From positions 20,416,913 through 20,480,912 of the forward strand of contig NC_046677.1 in assembly GCF_003369915.1 (NCBI RefSeq): a stretch of DNA of 64,000 nt, read 5' to 3'. Source of the stretch: Drosophila miranda. Taxonomy: Eukaryota > Arthropoda > Insecta > Diptera > Drosophilidae. Below are positions 19,605-31,100 of this stretch, piece by piece; position 1 is the stretch's first letter; every line of letters begins with the position of its first letter. The position numbers and the translations under genes were made by a program. The notes under the pieces were generated by a model. That model saw only the letters and a program-made list of their open reading frames with translations, had not been told where the DNA came from and ran no database searches.

Positions 19605-21706
19605 ATGATGAACAGATCATTGGCGATGCTAGAGCGACGCTTACGTTCACAAAGACTGGAGCCAACAGCTCCAATACCAACCAAAACCACGACTCTGCGA
19701 CGTCAGGTTTGTGTTAATATTGAGGCCAAGGGCTCCAGTCCGAGTCTAAGACCCCGGCGGCGAAGGAGAAGGGAACTGCTGATGTCTTATCCATACCCAT
19801 TTTCCCCGATGTCGATGCCCATGGACTATGGGCAGCCTCAGCAACTGCACCAGGCAAAAGGAGACCTGCATTACGGCTATTTGGATCCAGTGGAATCCTT
19901 CTTACAGTATCAAAATTTGGGCTGTCCACAGATGCGCATGAACTCCGGCCAGGAATATGGCATGAAGTATGCCCCCACTCTTGAGCGAAATAATCGCCCT
20001 CGCAGCTTCTTGACCAATGTCAACAGCTCAGCCCACCAGAGCGCGTCTGTAGACGAGCTGAAGGTCATTGCCAGTACACTGGAAAGCAATCTGCTCCAAT
20101 TTCTAGCAAATGAATCGGAGCCAGTCCACAAAGAGTTAAATAAGGAGTGTGTGATAAACCCAAACTATGAGTCAGGAGGTCCACAGGAGTCCAAGATGCA
20201 TCTCCTGACCGATATGATGTGCGACACCATCAATAGGTTGAACAGCTTCATCTCCACTCAGAGAGAGATTGGGGGGCACAAGTCCCCTTACATGATACCA
20301 CCACATCTGCTGTCGCAGCCGCAGCCAACATATAACATGGGGTTGGGCTCGGAAGGATTGAAAAGCAATAGCCTTCTGTTGCATCCTAGTAACATGATGG
20401 CAGCGAACCACAACAGTCGTCTGCCCCCAGTCGAGTCTACTGAAGCCAGCACTCAGACGAGGTTTAGCGTGGTGCGAATGCCTTGGCTACGTGAGAGAAG
20501 GCGTAAGCGTCTGGTGAAACCCACCTATATACACCTGCACAATCAAAGCTGCAGCACAGAAGATTTGGATCTATGGCCGAGGATTTTAGAGGCCATAACA
20601 AATATTAATAGCAGAGGTAATATCAATAAGTTTTATTTATTCGCAAACACATTTACCCAGAATAATCCATTACAGAGAATCATCTTAAAACGGAACATTT
20701 TGAGCAGCAGTCAAGCAAAAAGAGCATGAAGGACAGTGGCACCACCATGTGGTGTCCCATGGCGTGTTGTCGCGGTTACTGTGAGTATGTGGAGCTGGGT
20801 GACATGTGTTGCAGTCCAACCTCTCATAAAAGAAATGAGGGGGACACCCTGCCTCTGCAGGCGCCACCTTTACCCACAACACCACCGCCATTATTCCTGA
20901 CACAGAACGAGGACGAATACGAACTGGGCAGTAAGTCCATCTACATAGAAAATGCCGACTCTCAGTCCACTATTGACAGCACCGCCATGACTTCAAGCTC
21001 CACGTCTGATATCCGCAGTGCAGGTGGCGTAAGGAATACCCAGTTGACGTACTCCTACATAGAGGAGCAACGGGAGGAGCAACCGAAGAGCACAGACAGC
21101 TTGGATGACTGGTATAGGAGTGCCAGCATGAGTCTGGCCGAACTGGAAGAGGAGCAGGAGCACTACAAAGCGATGGAGGAGCGTCGGAAGAAGTTAAGTA
21201 CCAGAAACAAGCGACTTCAAACCGAATCCATCCCGAGCTCAGCCTCCATTGCCGTCACCGCGGAAAAGGCCGTCAGCACCAGCGATCTGAATGCCTGCAG
21301 ACTCAAGAAACCACTTAAGTCCGCCCTTAAGACTCGGCGCGTGAAGAGTGGACAAGAAATTGTGGACAACACAGCGCCAAGACTTGACCGTCTCACAAAA
21401 GTAAAGTTCGAAAAGAAAGTTGTTCCAAAACTGCAGGATATAATGAGTAAACCCAACACAAGATCAGTGGGAACGGGTCATCCGACACCGAATGGTTTCG
21501 AGATCAAAAGGATATCCCTAAGTGAAATCCCAAACAATTGGCAGATGCCCCCCAGTCAGGGTCCCCTGATCAAGAGGAAGTACTTGAAGGAAACTCCAAT
21601 TAAGAAGAAGAGTATTCCAAAAAAGTTCAACTGTTCTCCGGTGATGAGTCCACCGTCCAGTATACGCAAATCCCTACCATATCCCTCGGAATGGTGGTTG
21701 GGCTAG
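19605..21706 (+). CDS. Gene A: unknown Ser/Arg-rich protein (accessory cluster)
   Basis: Two exons, 19605-20616 and 20676-21706, with a 59-nt GT-AG intron, give about 680 residues. I chose the ATG at 19605 as the first in-frame Met. The N-terminus is strongly basic (RRRRRRE), followed by a Met/Pro/Tyr-rich stretch (SPMSMPMDYGQPQQL). Residues around 150-190 look folded (DELKVIASTLESNLLQFLA). After the splice comes a Cys patch (MWCPMACCRGYC...DMCC), a helical Glu-rich segment and a basic C-terminus ending SLPYPSEWWLG. No known domain recognised. It heads four tightly packed same-strand genes, and its composition suggests a sperm/testis structural protein; this is inference. Confidence 0.65.
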
Positions 21707-21839
21707 CTCTCTCTCCCGCTCTAAGCAATCACTGCTAGAGCTGTCAAAGAGCTTCTCGCTTTTCACACGACAAATTCAAATACTAGACAGATTTCGGCCG
21801 CATTCATCATGATACACATGATGAATCCTAAATTGGGAT

Positions 21840-24367
21840 ATGTTGTGTGACGACGAAGCGCCACCAGAGCAATCGGTTTGTCGCTGTCGAACCTGTGTTC
21901 TACGCAAACCCGAACACGTTCCCTGGCCGGAGGCGTTAGAGCTAGAGGCAGAACAAAAGGCAAAAGAAGAACAGGCAGAAGAACAAAGGCTACAAGAGGA
22001 ACGGCAACGGACGCAGAAAAGGAAGTCAAATACATCTAAGGCACAGCAAAATCAGCCACTGGGACAAAAGGCACTGTCACTGTCTCAGAAGGCTCTGTCA
22101 CATAAGGCACTAGCACAGCAGGCAATGCCACAGGAGTCACTGGAGAAAAGGAATAAAATGGATAAACGTGAAGTCGGAACGAGAAGGACCTCTATAAGGA
22201 CCATTGAATCGTTGCACAGCAATGCCACCATGCTGGAGGCGGACCGCCAAAGTGACTTCCGTCCCAATTCCGAAGGTATATCGGCGGCTTCGTCGATAAT
22301 GGACCCGCCAGGGGCTTCCCAAACGCAGCAACAGCCACAGCAACCCACAATCCTGCTGATTGTTGTCAAGTGAGTACGGCCATTATGCTCTTGATGCACC
22401 CAAATAGAATAAAGCATTTGTGTTTTTGGTAGCAAACCGCCCGAGAATCAGTTCTATCCACCTCCAGGAGCCGGGTACGGCCCAGGTCCAGCCAGAGGAG
22501 CCCCCAAGTATGAGACGATGGATACCCTTAACAATCATGAACTGATATTTTACTCCCCTGGCGCAGCTACTATAATCCGCCGCCTGGACCTGGATTTGGA
22601 CCTGGACGAGGACCACCTGGCTATGGACCTGGACCAGGACCACCTGGATATGGCCCTGGACGACCACCAGGACCACCAGGGTATGGGCCTGGTCCAAACT
22701 ATAGTCAGTATCCTGGATATGGACCTGGCCCAAACTATGGCCTGGAACGTCGTCGCAAGTAAGAAGTCAAGAGTTTTGTAATACTCGTAGCTTTAGAACC
22801 ATTTGATAATCAAATCTGTCCCGTCTGTACATTTGCCTGAAGAGATCTCTAAGAGTATCTACCCGCAAAGTCATCGTTCATGTCAGCAAGTGGTGGCTCC
22901 CATACTGATTCTCGACTCGAGATGCACAAGCGAATGCTTCAAAAGAGAATGCCCGAGAACTTTATACCAATGGGGGGTATAAACAATAGGGTTAAACGCA
23001 GTTTAAATCGGTTAGATATGATGCAAATTGTTGTAGCTATCTTATGAATAGGTATAACATTGATTAGCCATCATTTTGCACCCAGAGTTGTGTCCATTCC
23101 ATTAATTATTCGAAATAATCATCTAAATATCTTAAACTTGCCTTTTACAGCGACGGCTACCGGGAGAATCGTCCGTTTCAGCAACGCAGGTAAGAATTTT
23201 TGATTCACATTAAAATCTTTCGACTATTATTTAATTTATGTAAGCCACAGAGGAGACCCTCGAGATCGCAGAGACTCATTCCAAGGCGATGACCGTTATC
23301 GTCAACCTCCACCTCCACCTGCGCAAGGCTGGTAAGTGTGTGGTAATCCCGATTGACGATTTTTAAAGCATAACAACATACCATTCACATTCGATGCAGG
23401 CGAGGGGGACCCCCTCCTCGTGGGTAAGATCTGAATTGATTAAAAGGAGAACTAATGTCCATCATTGTCACTCCAAAGAAGGAGAAATAGTGAAAGTTCT
23501 CGACGAACAAATGAAGACCGTGAAGGAGACCGTGGACAAGTATCCAGATGTCGATGTGGACAGGACGATGGAGGAAATGATGGAATCTCTGAAAATAGCA
23601 GAAACCAGAGGAAACGATGTATGTGCGTAAGTGATAATGATCGCTATATGCAAAGTAATCCACCAAGTCACAGGAACTGCCATTGCGAGGACGGCGACCG
23701 GGAGGTATCCAGAAAAACCTTCGAAAATAGCAACGAAAATAGCTACGAAAATAGCAACAAAAAATCCCCAGGGAAAAATACGAAGGAGTCAGCATGGGTC
23801 AGCAGCAAGGTCACGTCAACGCCTCCAGACAATCCCTTGCCGTTCAGCAAGGAAACGACCTGCTCTCACCAGAAGGAGGAGGTGATTGTGCCAGGCAAGA
23901 AGACCTATCGCTATGTCACAGTTCCCGTGTGCATCACCCATGGCAATGCAAAGTCTTGTGTGTGCTGCGACTGCCATGAGGAGAACGACGAGGACGACGA
24001 AGACAATGTGAACCGCACGTGTGATTGCGATCCCCAAGGACATTGCAGCTGCCTGGAGGGTCACAGTGAAACTCATTTGCACGATGAGGTCCTGTGCGAG
24101 TGCGATATGACCAATCTGGAGCGAACGCTGGAACACCTCATACCCAATACGGACTGTACGTGCTTTTTCAACGCCCCGAAGAAGAAACGCAAGAGAAAGC
24201 GCCTTGGTCCAACGGTCCGATACGATCGCTTTGCAAATCCCCCCTTTGTCCTGAACCCCAGGCCGCGCTGCCTGGCGTATAGCTGCAACACCTGCTGCTG
24301 TCCGGTGGGCAGGAGCTGCTACAACTGCGACTACAGTCATGCTTGCTGCTGTCCATGTTGTTGGTGA
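21840..24367 (+). CDS. Gene B/C: GPGY-repeat and Cys-rich protein from phase-2 mini-exons
   Basis: Proposed exons are 21840-22369, 22433-22507, 22567-22758, 23151-23189, 23251-23331, then either 23400-23423 or 23447-23626, then 23674-24367; about 545-600 residues. All introns are phase 2 with good donors, and each internal exon is a multiple of three. Exon 1 has CRCRTC and a Glu/Gln coiled-coil stretch; exon 3 encodes GPPGYGPGP repeats; exons 4-6 are Arg/Pro/Gly-rich. The last exon is Cys-rich with YDRFANPPFVLNP and ends CCPCCW, homologous to gene D's C-terminus. Reading into the intron after exon 3 or exon 6 stops at once, giving shorter products. It could instead be two genes split near 23.4 kb. 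Function unknown. Confidence 0.5.
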
Positions 24368-24548
24368 TGCTCTGGATGCTTCTCTAGCTTCTGAAATCAT
24401 AAAATAAACCCAATCATAGGACAAAACAAAAACGACATAGAACATTTTTGAATACCCTAGAAAGTGGTCTGGGGTGGTTTTTCTTTTGTTGACACATCTG
24501 ACAAATGCTCACTGGGATGTACTACTGCTGCTCCTCTTGGCTCCAAAA

Positions 24549-27500
24549 ATGGATAACAAAATAAATTGTGAACACAAACTGTCCAATCATGGTGGCTCTG
24601 AGGGGAACTCGTGCAGTGCAGTCCCAGAAAACAATCCATTTTTAATGGTCGCGGCCGTTTCATGTTCGATTTGTGGGGGCTGCCAACGCCCAACCAACGA
24701 AGCCAAGGAAACAGATGGAGAACAGGGTAAAGCTCCTCCAAAAACTCGTCCACGAAAAGGCAAAGACCTGGACAGTAACGTGACGTACAAGACTGGAAGT
24801 GCTGGAACCGCTGGTGCTGCTGGTGCTGCTGGTGCTGTTGGTGCTTCTGGGGGTGCTGGTGCTGGTCCCACGAGTAAAAACAGCAGAAGGAGTAGTCCAG
24901 CAAAGTCCAGGGAATCCAGTAAATCGAAGAACATCAGAGGACCAAGGGATGAATCTACAGCCAGTAAAAGGGCCAAACCAAAGAAGATCAAAGATCAAAA
25001 TGAAATGAACAATCAAGACAAGTCCAGGAAGATCAAAGGATCAAATTCGAATCATAGGCCAAATAAAAATTCCCAGGATGAAAACGATAAGGGGTGCTTG
25101 TGCAAAATAGAAGATTTCAGGGAAGGGCAAAGAAACCAGTGCATACAGGCAGACACATCCGATAGGAATAATCGAAGCAACTCCAGGGACCGAATGAAGA
25201 TCAAAGGATCAGATTCGAATTATATACCAAATGAAAGTTCCCAGGATGAAAACTATATGGGGTGCGAATGCGAAATAGAAGAAGCCAGGGAAACTCAAAG
25301 AACCCAGAGCATACAGCCGAATATATCTGAAAAGAATAGTCGAGATAAGTCCAGGGAGACAATATCCAGCGGAATGAAGATCGAAGGATCAGTTTCAAAT
25401 CATAGACCAAATGAAAATTTCCGGGATCAAAACGATAAGGGGTGCAAAATGGAAGATGCCGGGGAAAGACAAAGAAACCAGAGCATACAGCCAGTCATAT
25501 CCAAAGGGAATATTCGCGCCAAGTCCAAGGACCCAATAGCCCGACAAACGAAGGCCAAAGGATCTGCTTTGAATAATAGACCAAATAAAAGCTCCCAGGA
25601 TCAAAACGATAAGGGGTGCTTATGCAAAATGGAAGATGCCGGGGAAAGACAAAGAAACCAGAGCATACAGCCAGTCATATCCAAAGGGAATATTCGCGCC
25701 AAGTCCAAGGACCCAATAGCCCGACAAACGAAGACCAAAGGATCTGCTTTGAATCATAGACCAAATAAAAGCTCCCAGGATCAAAACGATAAGGGGTGCT
25801 TATGCAAAATGGAAGATGCCGGGGAAAGACAAAGAAACCAGAGCATACAGCCAGTCATATCCAAAGGGAATATTCGCGCCAAGTCCAAGGACCCAATAGC
25901 CCGACAAACGAAGGCCAAAGGATCTGCTTTGAATCATAGACCAAATAAAAGCTCCCAGGATCAAAACGATAAGGGGTGCTTATGCAAAATGGAGGAAGCC
26001 AGGGACAGACAAGGAACCCAGAGCGTACAGCGAGATACTTCCGAAAGGAACAACGGAGACAAGTTCAGGGAGCCAATATCCAGCGAAATGAACTATATAA
26101 GGAAGGTCAAAGGATCAGATTCGAATAGACCAAACGGAAATGCCCAGAATAGAAACGATAGGCGGTGCCCCTGCCCAGTAGAAAAAGCCAGGGTAAGACG
26201 AAGCAGCCAGAGCATGCAGTCAGGTATATCCGAACGGAATTATCGAGACAAGTTCAGGGAGCCAATACCCAGCGAAATGAACTATATAAGGAAGAACAAT
26301 GGATCAGATTGGGATCTTAACCCAATTGAAAATTCTCAGGATGACAACGATATGCAGAGCGAATACGAAATGGAAGAAGCCAGGGAAAGACAAAAACCCC
26401 AGAGCATGCTGCGCGATGTGTCCCACTTTATTATGTACTGCACAAGGAAACGCGAAAGTCCAAGCCATTCCACCAGGGGCGAAGTTGAATCTCGGGCTGG
26501 AAATGAATTTCGTAGAAGGAATAGTCAACAGAACGAATGGCATAAATCGATGGGACTGATAGACTCGTATTCGCCAGTCCCATCAAGGAGGGACAACGAA
26601 TGCCGCTGCCAAGGCCAGCAAATAGCTGCTAATAGCAAACCGAGCAAACCCGCCTCCAGAGGAGTCCCAGAAAAATGTCCAATGTGGAAATCCTGTACAC
26701 GGCCCACCTCGGCCCAGCGCAAGTGTCATAGATGTTTGCCAGCACTGACCTCTGGAAATCTGACTCCTGATGGCCCGGCGCATTTAAGGCGTGACAGGCG
26801 GATTTGTCCAATTGAGCGCACAGCTGAGGGTAAAAGATCAGATTATTCGTATGCCAGTGGTAAAGGAAGGAAGTATGAAATAGAATCCAACTATGCTATA
26901 GAACGGGAAAGAAAACGGCATAGGGCATCCAATTCCAGGAGATATAGTGAGACCCAAAATTCCAGGAGAGCCAGTGAGACCTACAAAGCAGAAAGATCCA
27001 GAAGTTCGAACTCCTCCCCAAACAGACACAGAAACGAGACCAGAAATCGAAGAGGTAGCCCCAAAAATTCCAGTAAATACAACAGCGACTCCGAGAGTAA
27101 TGGCCACAGGGAAAAGTACGGGCGGAGTAGCAGCAACAGCAACAGTGATGCGGTGGAACGGTATGACTGCCGTGATGTCAAATGCAAGCGCAAGTGTCGC
27201 AGATGTGCGGATGCGTCCACTATGACCTTCAGCAGGATGTCTTCAAGGGAAGGAAGTCAGTCGTTAATAAGAAGTAAAACCAATGCAGCAACCAGCATCT
27301 GTGGAATTTGTCCGGCGGGCAAAATTTGTGATCATAATTGTTCGTTGGCTACTCAAACATCCCGTCCTTTGATGGATTTTCAAAACCCCAACCTGAAGGG
27401 AACCCAGACAAAACGAGTGAAGGGAGTTCGCAGCCCTAAGAGAAAACCGGGAACCCAATACACGTGTTCTTTTCCGGCCCAGATTACGGCTATTAAGAGA

Positions 27501-27977
27501 ATCCGTTCGTCGGGAGCTTTTCAATCTCCTCAAAAAGGCTCCACGGGAGCTGTCCAGACTCCTCAGAGCTACTCGTCGGAGGATGTCCGGACTCCACAGA
27601 AACTCCACTCATCGGAAGCTGTCCAGGGACTATCTAAGAGCAGAGATAAAAGGGCCGCTCGTAGCGGCGAAGAATCGGATGTGGGAGTGATTATTGACAA
27701 TCTTAAAGATGCTGTGATCGTGTGCGCCTGCGATTCGAGTAATCTAGATCGGACACTGCGGGAGCTCATTCCCAATGCGGCCGGGCCTCCAATCAATAAG
27801 AAATGTTCCAAGAAGAAGCGCCCCAGATACGATCGCTTTGCCAGTCCGCCCTTTGTACTGAACCCGACGCCGAGATGTCCACCGTCTCGATATGTCAACA
27901 CCTGCTGCTATCCGGTGGACAAGAAATGCTACACCTCCGGTTGCGGTGGTACATACTGTGGTGGTTGTTGCTGGTAG
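24549..27977 (+). CDS. Gene D: repeat-rich, basic, Cys-containing protein
   Basis: Single open exon of 1142 residues from the first in-frame ATG (MDNKINCEHKLSNHGG); no signal peptide. The order is a CSICGGCQ patch, an Ala/Gly run, eight tandem 60-residue repeats (about residues 157-625) each with a (N)RPN-(S)SQD-ND-GC-C core, a Ser/Arg-rich region, a Cys module (KCKRKCRRCADAS, then CGICPAGKICDHNC) shared with gene E, and a C-terminal block (NLDRTLRELIPN, YDRFASPPFVLNP, CCYPVDKKCY, ending CGGCCW) shared with gene B/C. It begins 181 nt after the gene B/C stop and ends 128 nt before the gene E ATG. No family recognised; the Cys-rich ending recalls sperm-tail Cys-rich proteins. Confidence 0.7.
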   Translation: MDNKINCEHKLSNHGGSEGNSCSAVPENNPFLMVAAVSCSICGGCQRPTNEAKETDGEQGKAPPKTRPRKGKDLDSNVTYKTGSAGTAGAAGAAGAVGASGGAGAGPTSKNSRRSSPAKSRESSKSKNIRGPRDESTASKRAKPKKIKDQNEMNNQDKSRKIKGSNSNHRPNKNSQDENDKGCLCKIEDFREGQRNQCIQADTSDRNNRSNSRDRMKIKGSDSNYIPNESSQDENYMGCECEIEEARETQRTQSIQPNISEKNSRDKSRETISSGMKIEGSVSNHRPNENFRDQNDKGCKMEDAGERQRNQSIQPVISKGNIRAKSKDPIARQTKAKGSALNNRPNKSSQDQNDKGCLCKMEDAGERQRNQSIQPVISKGNIRAKSKDPIARQTKTKGSALNHRPNKSSQDQNDKGCLCKMEDAGERQRNQSIQPVISKGNIRAKSKDPIARQTKAKGSALNHRPNKSSQDQNDKGCLCKMEEARDRQGTQSVQRDTSERNNGDKFREPISSEMNYIRKVKGSDSNRPNGNAQNRNDRRCPCPVEKARVRRSSQSMQSGISERNYRDKFREPIPSEMNYIRKNNGSDWDLNPIENSQDDNDMQSEYEMEEARERQKPQSMLRDVSHFIMYCTRKRESPSHSTRGEVESRAGNEFRRRNSQQNEWHKSMGLIDSYSPVPSRRDNECRCQGQQIAANSKPSKPASRGVPEKCPMWKSCTRPTSAQRKCHRCLPALTSGNLTPDGPAHLRRDRRICPIERTAEGKRSDYSYASGKGRKYEIESNYAIERERKRHRASNSRRYSETQNSRRASETYKAERSRSSNSSPNRHRNETRNRRGSPKNSSKYNSDSESNGHREKYGRSSSNSNSDAVERYDCRDVKCKRKCRRCADASTMTFSRMSSREGSQSLIRSKTNAATSICGICPAGKICDHNCSLATQTSRPLMDFQNPNLKGTQTKRVKGVRSPKRKPGTQYTCSFPAQITAIKRIRSSGAFQSPQKGSTGAVQTPQSYSSEDVRTPQKLHSSEAVQGLSKSRDKRAARSGEESDVGVIIDNLKDAVIVCACDSSNLDRTLRELIPNAAGPPINKKCSKKKRPRYDRFASPPFVLNPTPRCPPSRYVNTCCYPVDKKCYTSGCGGTYCGGCCW
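25017..26430 (+). repeat. 180-nt coding tandem repeat array in gene D
   Basis: Eight copies encoding 58-64 residues each. The copies starting near 25443, 25623 and 25803 have an exact 180-nt period and differ at only a couple of positions over hundreds of bases; outer copies are diverged. The reading frame is kept throughout, so expansion was in phase and recent. Confidence 0.85.
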
Positions 27978-28105
27978 AAAAAAAACCCAGTCAACCCAAC
28001 CCACATAAATCTTTCCTAATCGATTTTTGGATGGCTGTTCTCTAGCTGTCTACAGAATGCTGCCAGCCGCTCAACTGGGATGTGCTACTCCTCTGTGCCT
28101 CAACA

Positions 28106-31100
28106 ATGAATGATTATATAAGGAAACGGCGTACGGCCAAGCAAATACTTCTGCGACGGGCTCTGAGCAAGGGTGTCCGTAATGGCCGTGACACCGAAAC
28201 AACCACACCGCTGGGTCCCTTGTCAAAGACTGGCATTACGGTGCTATCCTCGCTGGCGAAGGATCCCAAACGGGTGAGGGCCATGCAGCGTACCTTTTCC
28301 CGATCTAAATCGTGTCGCGAGAGATCGGACAGACGACCCAAATCTCAAACTAGACCGAAAACCCTAAAGAATGCCCAAGTGTATCCTCTGCTGAAGACTG
28401 ATTCCCGATCTTGGAGGAAAATAAAAACTTCTGGTGAGTATTTAAAGTTTTTGGCTGAAGAAATCATTAAATTCTCGTTCACCGACAGAGGGTCTATATA
28501 GGACCCACTTGATGGAAGGTAAGTCCGGCGTTAGTCTGGGCGGTGCACCTTCCAGGGGTAGCAGTCGATCACGATACAGTTCCTCTGCCTATCCATCCAC
28601 CTGGGCTCTGGATGTCCGGAACCGTGAAGAGGAAGCGGAGGAGACGAGCAACAGCCTGGCGGAGGTTACCAACTGTACGCGTCTCAATCGCACGCCTTAC
28701 GACCATCAGCTGAGCACGCCCCTCAAATCCGACCATTCCGTTCAGTGTTCCATGAGGGCCGCTGCCAGACGACAGCGGAAGAGACGGACAAACCAGCCAC
28801 GCGAGATGTGCGTGGCTCAGACTCAGACGATGCCCAAACTATTTCAACCCAAGTTACTCAAGCACCAGCCACTGAAGACGTCCGTTAAGCATATGTTTAC
28901 GTCCATGGTTGGGGAAAAGCTTCTTGAGCGATGCAGGAGTTCATCCAAGACGAGTCAGGATAGTTTGAGGATACGAAAAACAAGGCACAGACATTACAGT
29001 GGCGAGGAAATGAAACGTTCGCGCGAGTCGGCCAGAGCAAAACCCACTGCCAGGCAAAGCCAAAGCAAAACCCCAAGAAAGTGCGATCCTACCGATTATG
29101 GGGGGTATACGCCATCGGATGTGAGTCTCGAACTAGCTACCTCCCAAAATCTCTCAATCACTGAGCTACGGCGCGGTACTGGCGGTAAGCTTGATGACAG
29201 CCGTTGGATAATGAAATTGCCCACTGAGAGGGACATAGAGAAGTATATACACGACGCGGCTGTCGAAGACTGTATGTCCTGTTCGGCACGAGACCGCATG
29301 CCATATCCTGAGTCCTACAATTATCATGAGTCTACGGGGAGATCTTCCTCTCCTGGTAGTAGTTGCTCGAAAGACTGCATGTGCGCCAAAGGGGGCAAGA
29401 AAAGAACCTCGTGCAAGTGTGAATCTCGTTTCACCGAAGGCAGCAGCAGAAGAACTAACCAGGCGACCTCAAAAAAAAATAGCGCAAGGCACACACCAAT
29501 TTCTCGTGGATCATCTCAGTCAAGTGCAAGCAACGAGCCAAGAAGTGCACCCAGAAAAACGAGGGACAAACGAAAACAAGAAAGTTTATGCAGTCTAGAT
29601 AGAAATACCGGAAAGACACAGGCCAAGAGTCGAGGATATCGAGGCAGTGTCCATGCTTCTTTAAGTACTGATAGTCAAGCAATGTCACGAGGACCCAGTG
29701 ATTACGGAAGAGCATCTACGAAATCTACAGATTCCAGCCCATGTCGAAGCAAGAGCAATGCAATTAAAAAAACCAGTAAGCATCGAGACAAAGGCAACTC
29801 CGAGAGACGTGGTACCCACAGAGAAAAGCCTACGCGGTATGGCAACAGCAGTGTGGAGGCTATTCCCGTGAAAACTAGTGCTGAAAACCTACGCAAGAAA
29901 ACATCTCAGATGATTTCGCAAAAGAATAGTGTGCATTCCATCAATTCATTTTCCAGGCAACCTCGAACGGATGTCTGCAAAGACTCCAAATGCAAACGAA
30001 AGTGTCGACGATGTGCGGATGCCTCCACTGTGACCTCAAAGCCACTGATTACCGCTGCTGAAACTAATAAGGCATCAACCGATAATCCTAATCGTGGCGC
30101 AACCAACAGTTGTGGCATTTGTCCAGTGACCAAAACTTGTGATCCCAAATGCGTTGAGGCATTCGCTCAAACATCCCAGTCTAAGATAGTGCGACAAAGC
30201 CGAAGTCCTACTTCGATGGATTTTCCAAACAGGTCTCCAGACTCCCCTCAAAGCGAGCTAACGACGTCTCCAGATCCCCAAAGTGTGGGCAGGTCTACCA
30301 ATCAAAGTCGTAGAGGGTCTACAACCAAGCGAACAACACAACAGCAGGGGCCATGTGGTTGTGGCCGCCCTAATTGTGGGTGTAAATACTCGGAGGCATG
30401 CACTCAAACATCATGTAGTAGTCCCAAAAAGTCATCTACGAAAGTACCAAAAAAAAATAATTCGGGGATAGGTGAGTACGATATAAGTCGGATTATTACG
30501 ATCTTACAAAAGGCTCTGGAGGGTCTGGAAATGGAGCAGAGAGCCCGTGGGCGCGGCTCAACAAGGCATCTAGTAGATAGGGATCGCTCGAGTGAAAGCT
30601 CAGATATCATCGATACCAATGTGGACAACTGCTATGAGAGCGCAGCCACCGATTGGACATATACAGTCCAAAATGGGGTAAGAGGATTCGATACCTTTCA
30701 GTGTAATATGTGCTATTACCCCGAAAGCATGTGTGGTGGAGCCGCAAATATCACTGAACCATCAATACCTTTTATAAACGGCGAATCACTGCGTCCAGAG
30801 ACCAAGCAAATTCTGAAATATATAGCCAAAATAAATGGAAAAATGGAAGCAGACAGGACACGTAAGTAAGCGAGTAACATATTCTAACATAAAGGGAAAT
30901 TTAAAGGGTTTTCCCACCAAGCGACTCAGACCGATCAAAAGCGAACAAAACCAGAGAAGAACAGCTTCGACCATGGACCAGAAATCGAACAGGTAGAGGA
31001 CTATGAGCAATTTGTAATGGGCCAAAGCAAAGATGGGAGAGAAACTCTTTATTCAAGTTCCTCTAAAAGCTCCCACACTCGGTACGGTGATGATCATATT

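Noticed and set aside
22518-22781. Plus-strand frame with Leu/Asp repeats over the GPGY exon
   Set aside because: Shadow of the Gly-Pro repeat in another frame; splicing in the GPGY frame is supported by phase-consistent junctions.
25017-26430. Satellite or CRISPR-like array
   Set aside because: The repeat keeps a single open frame with flanking coding sequence and has no spacer pattern; it is an intragenic coding repeat in a eukaryote.
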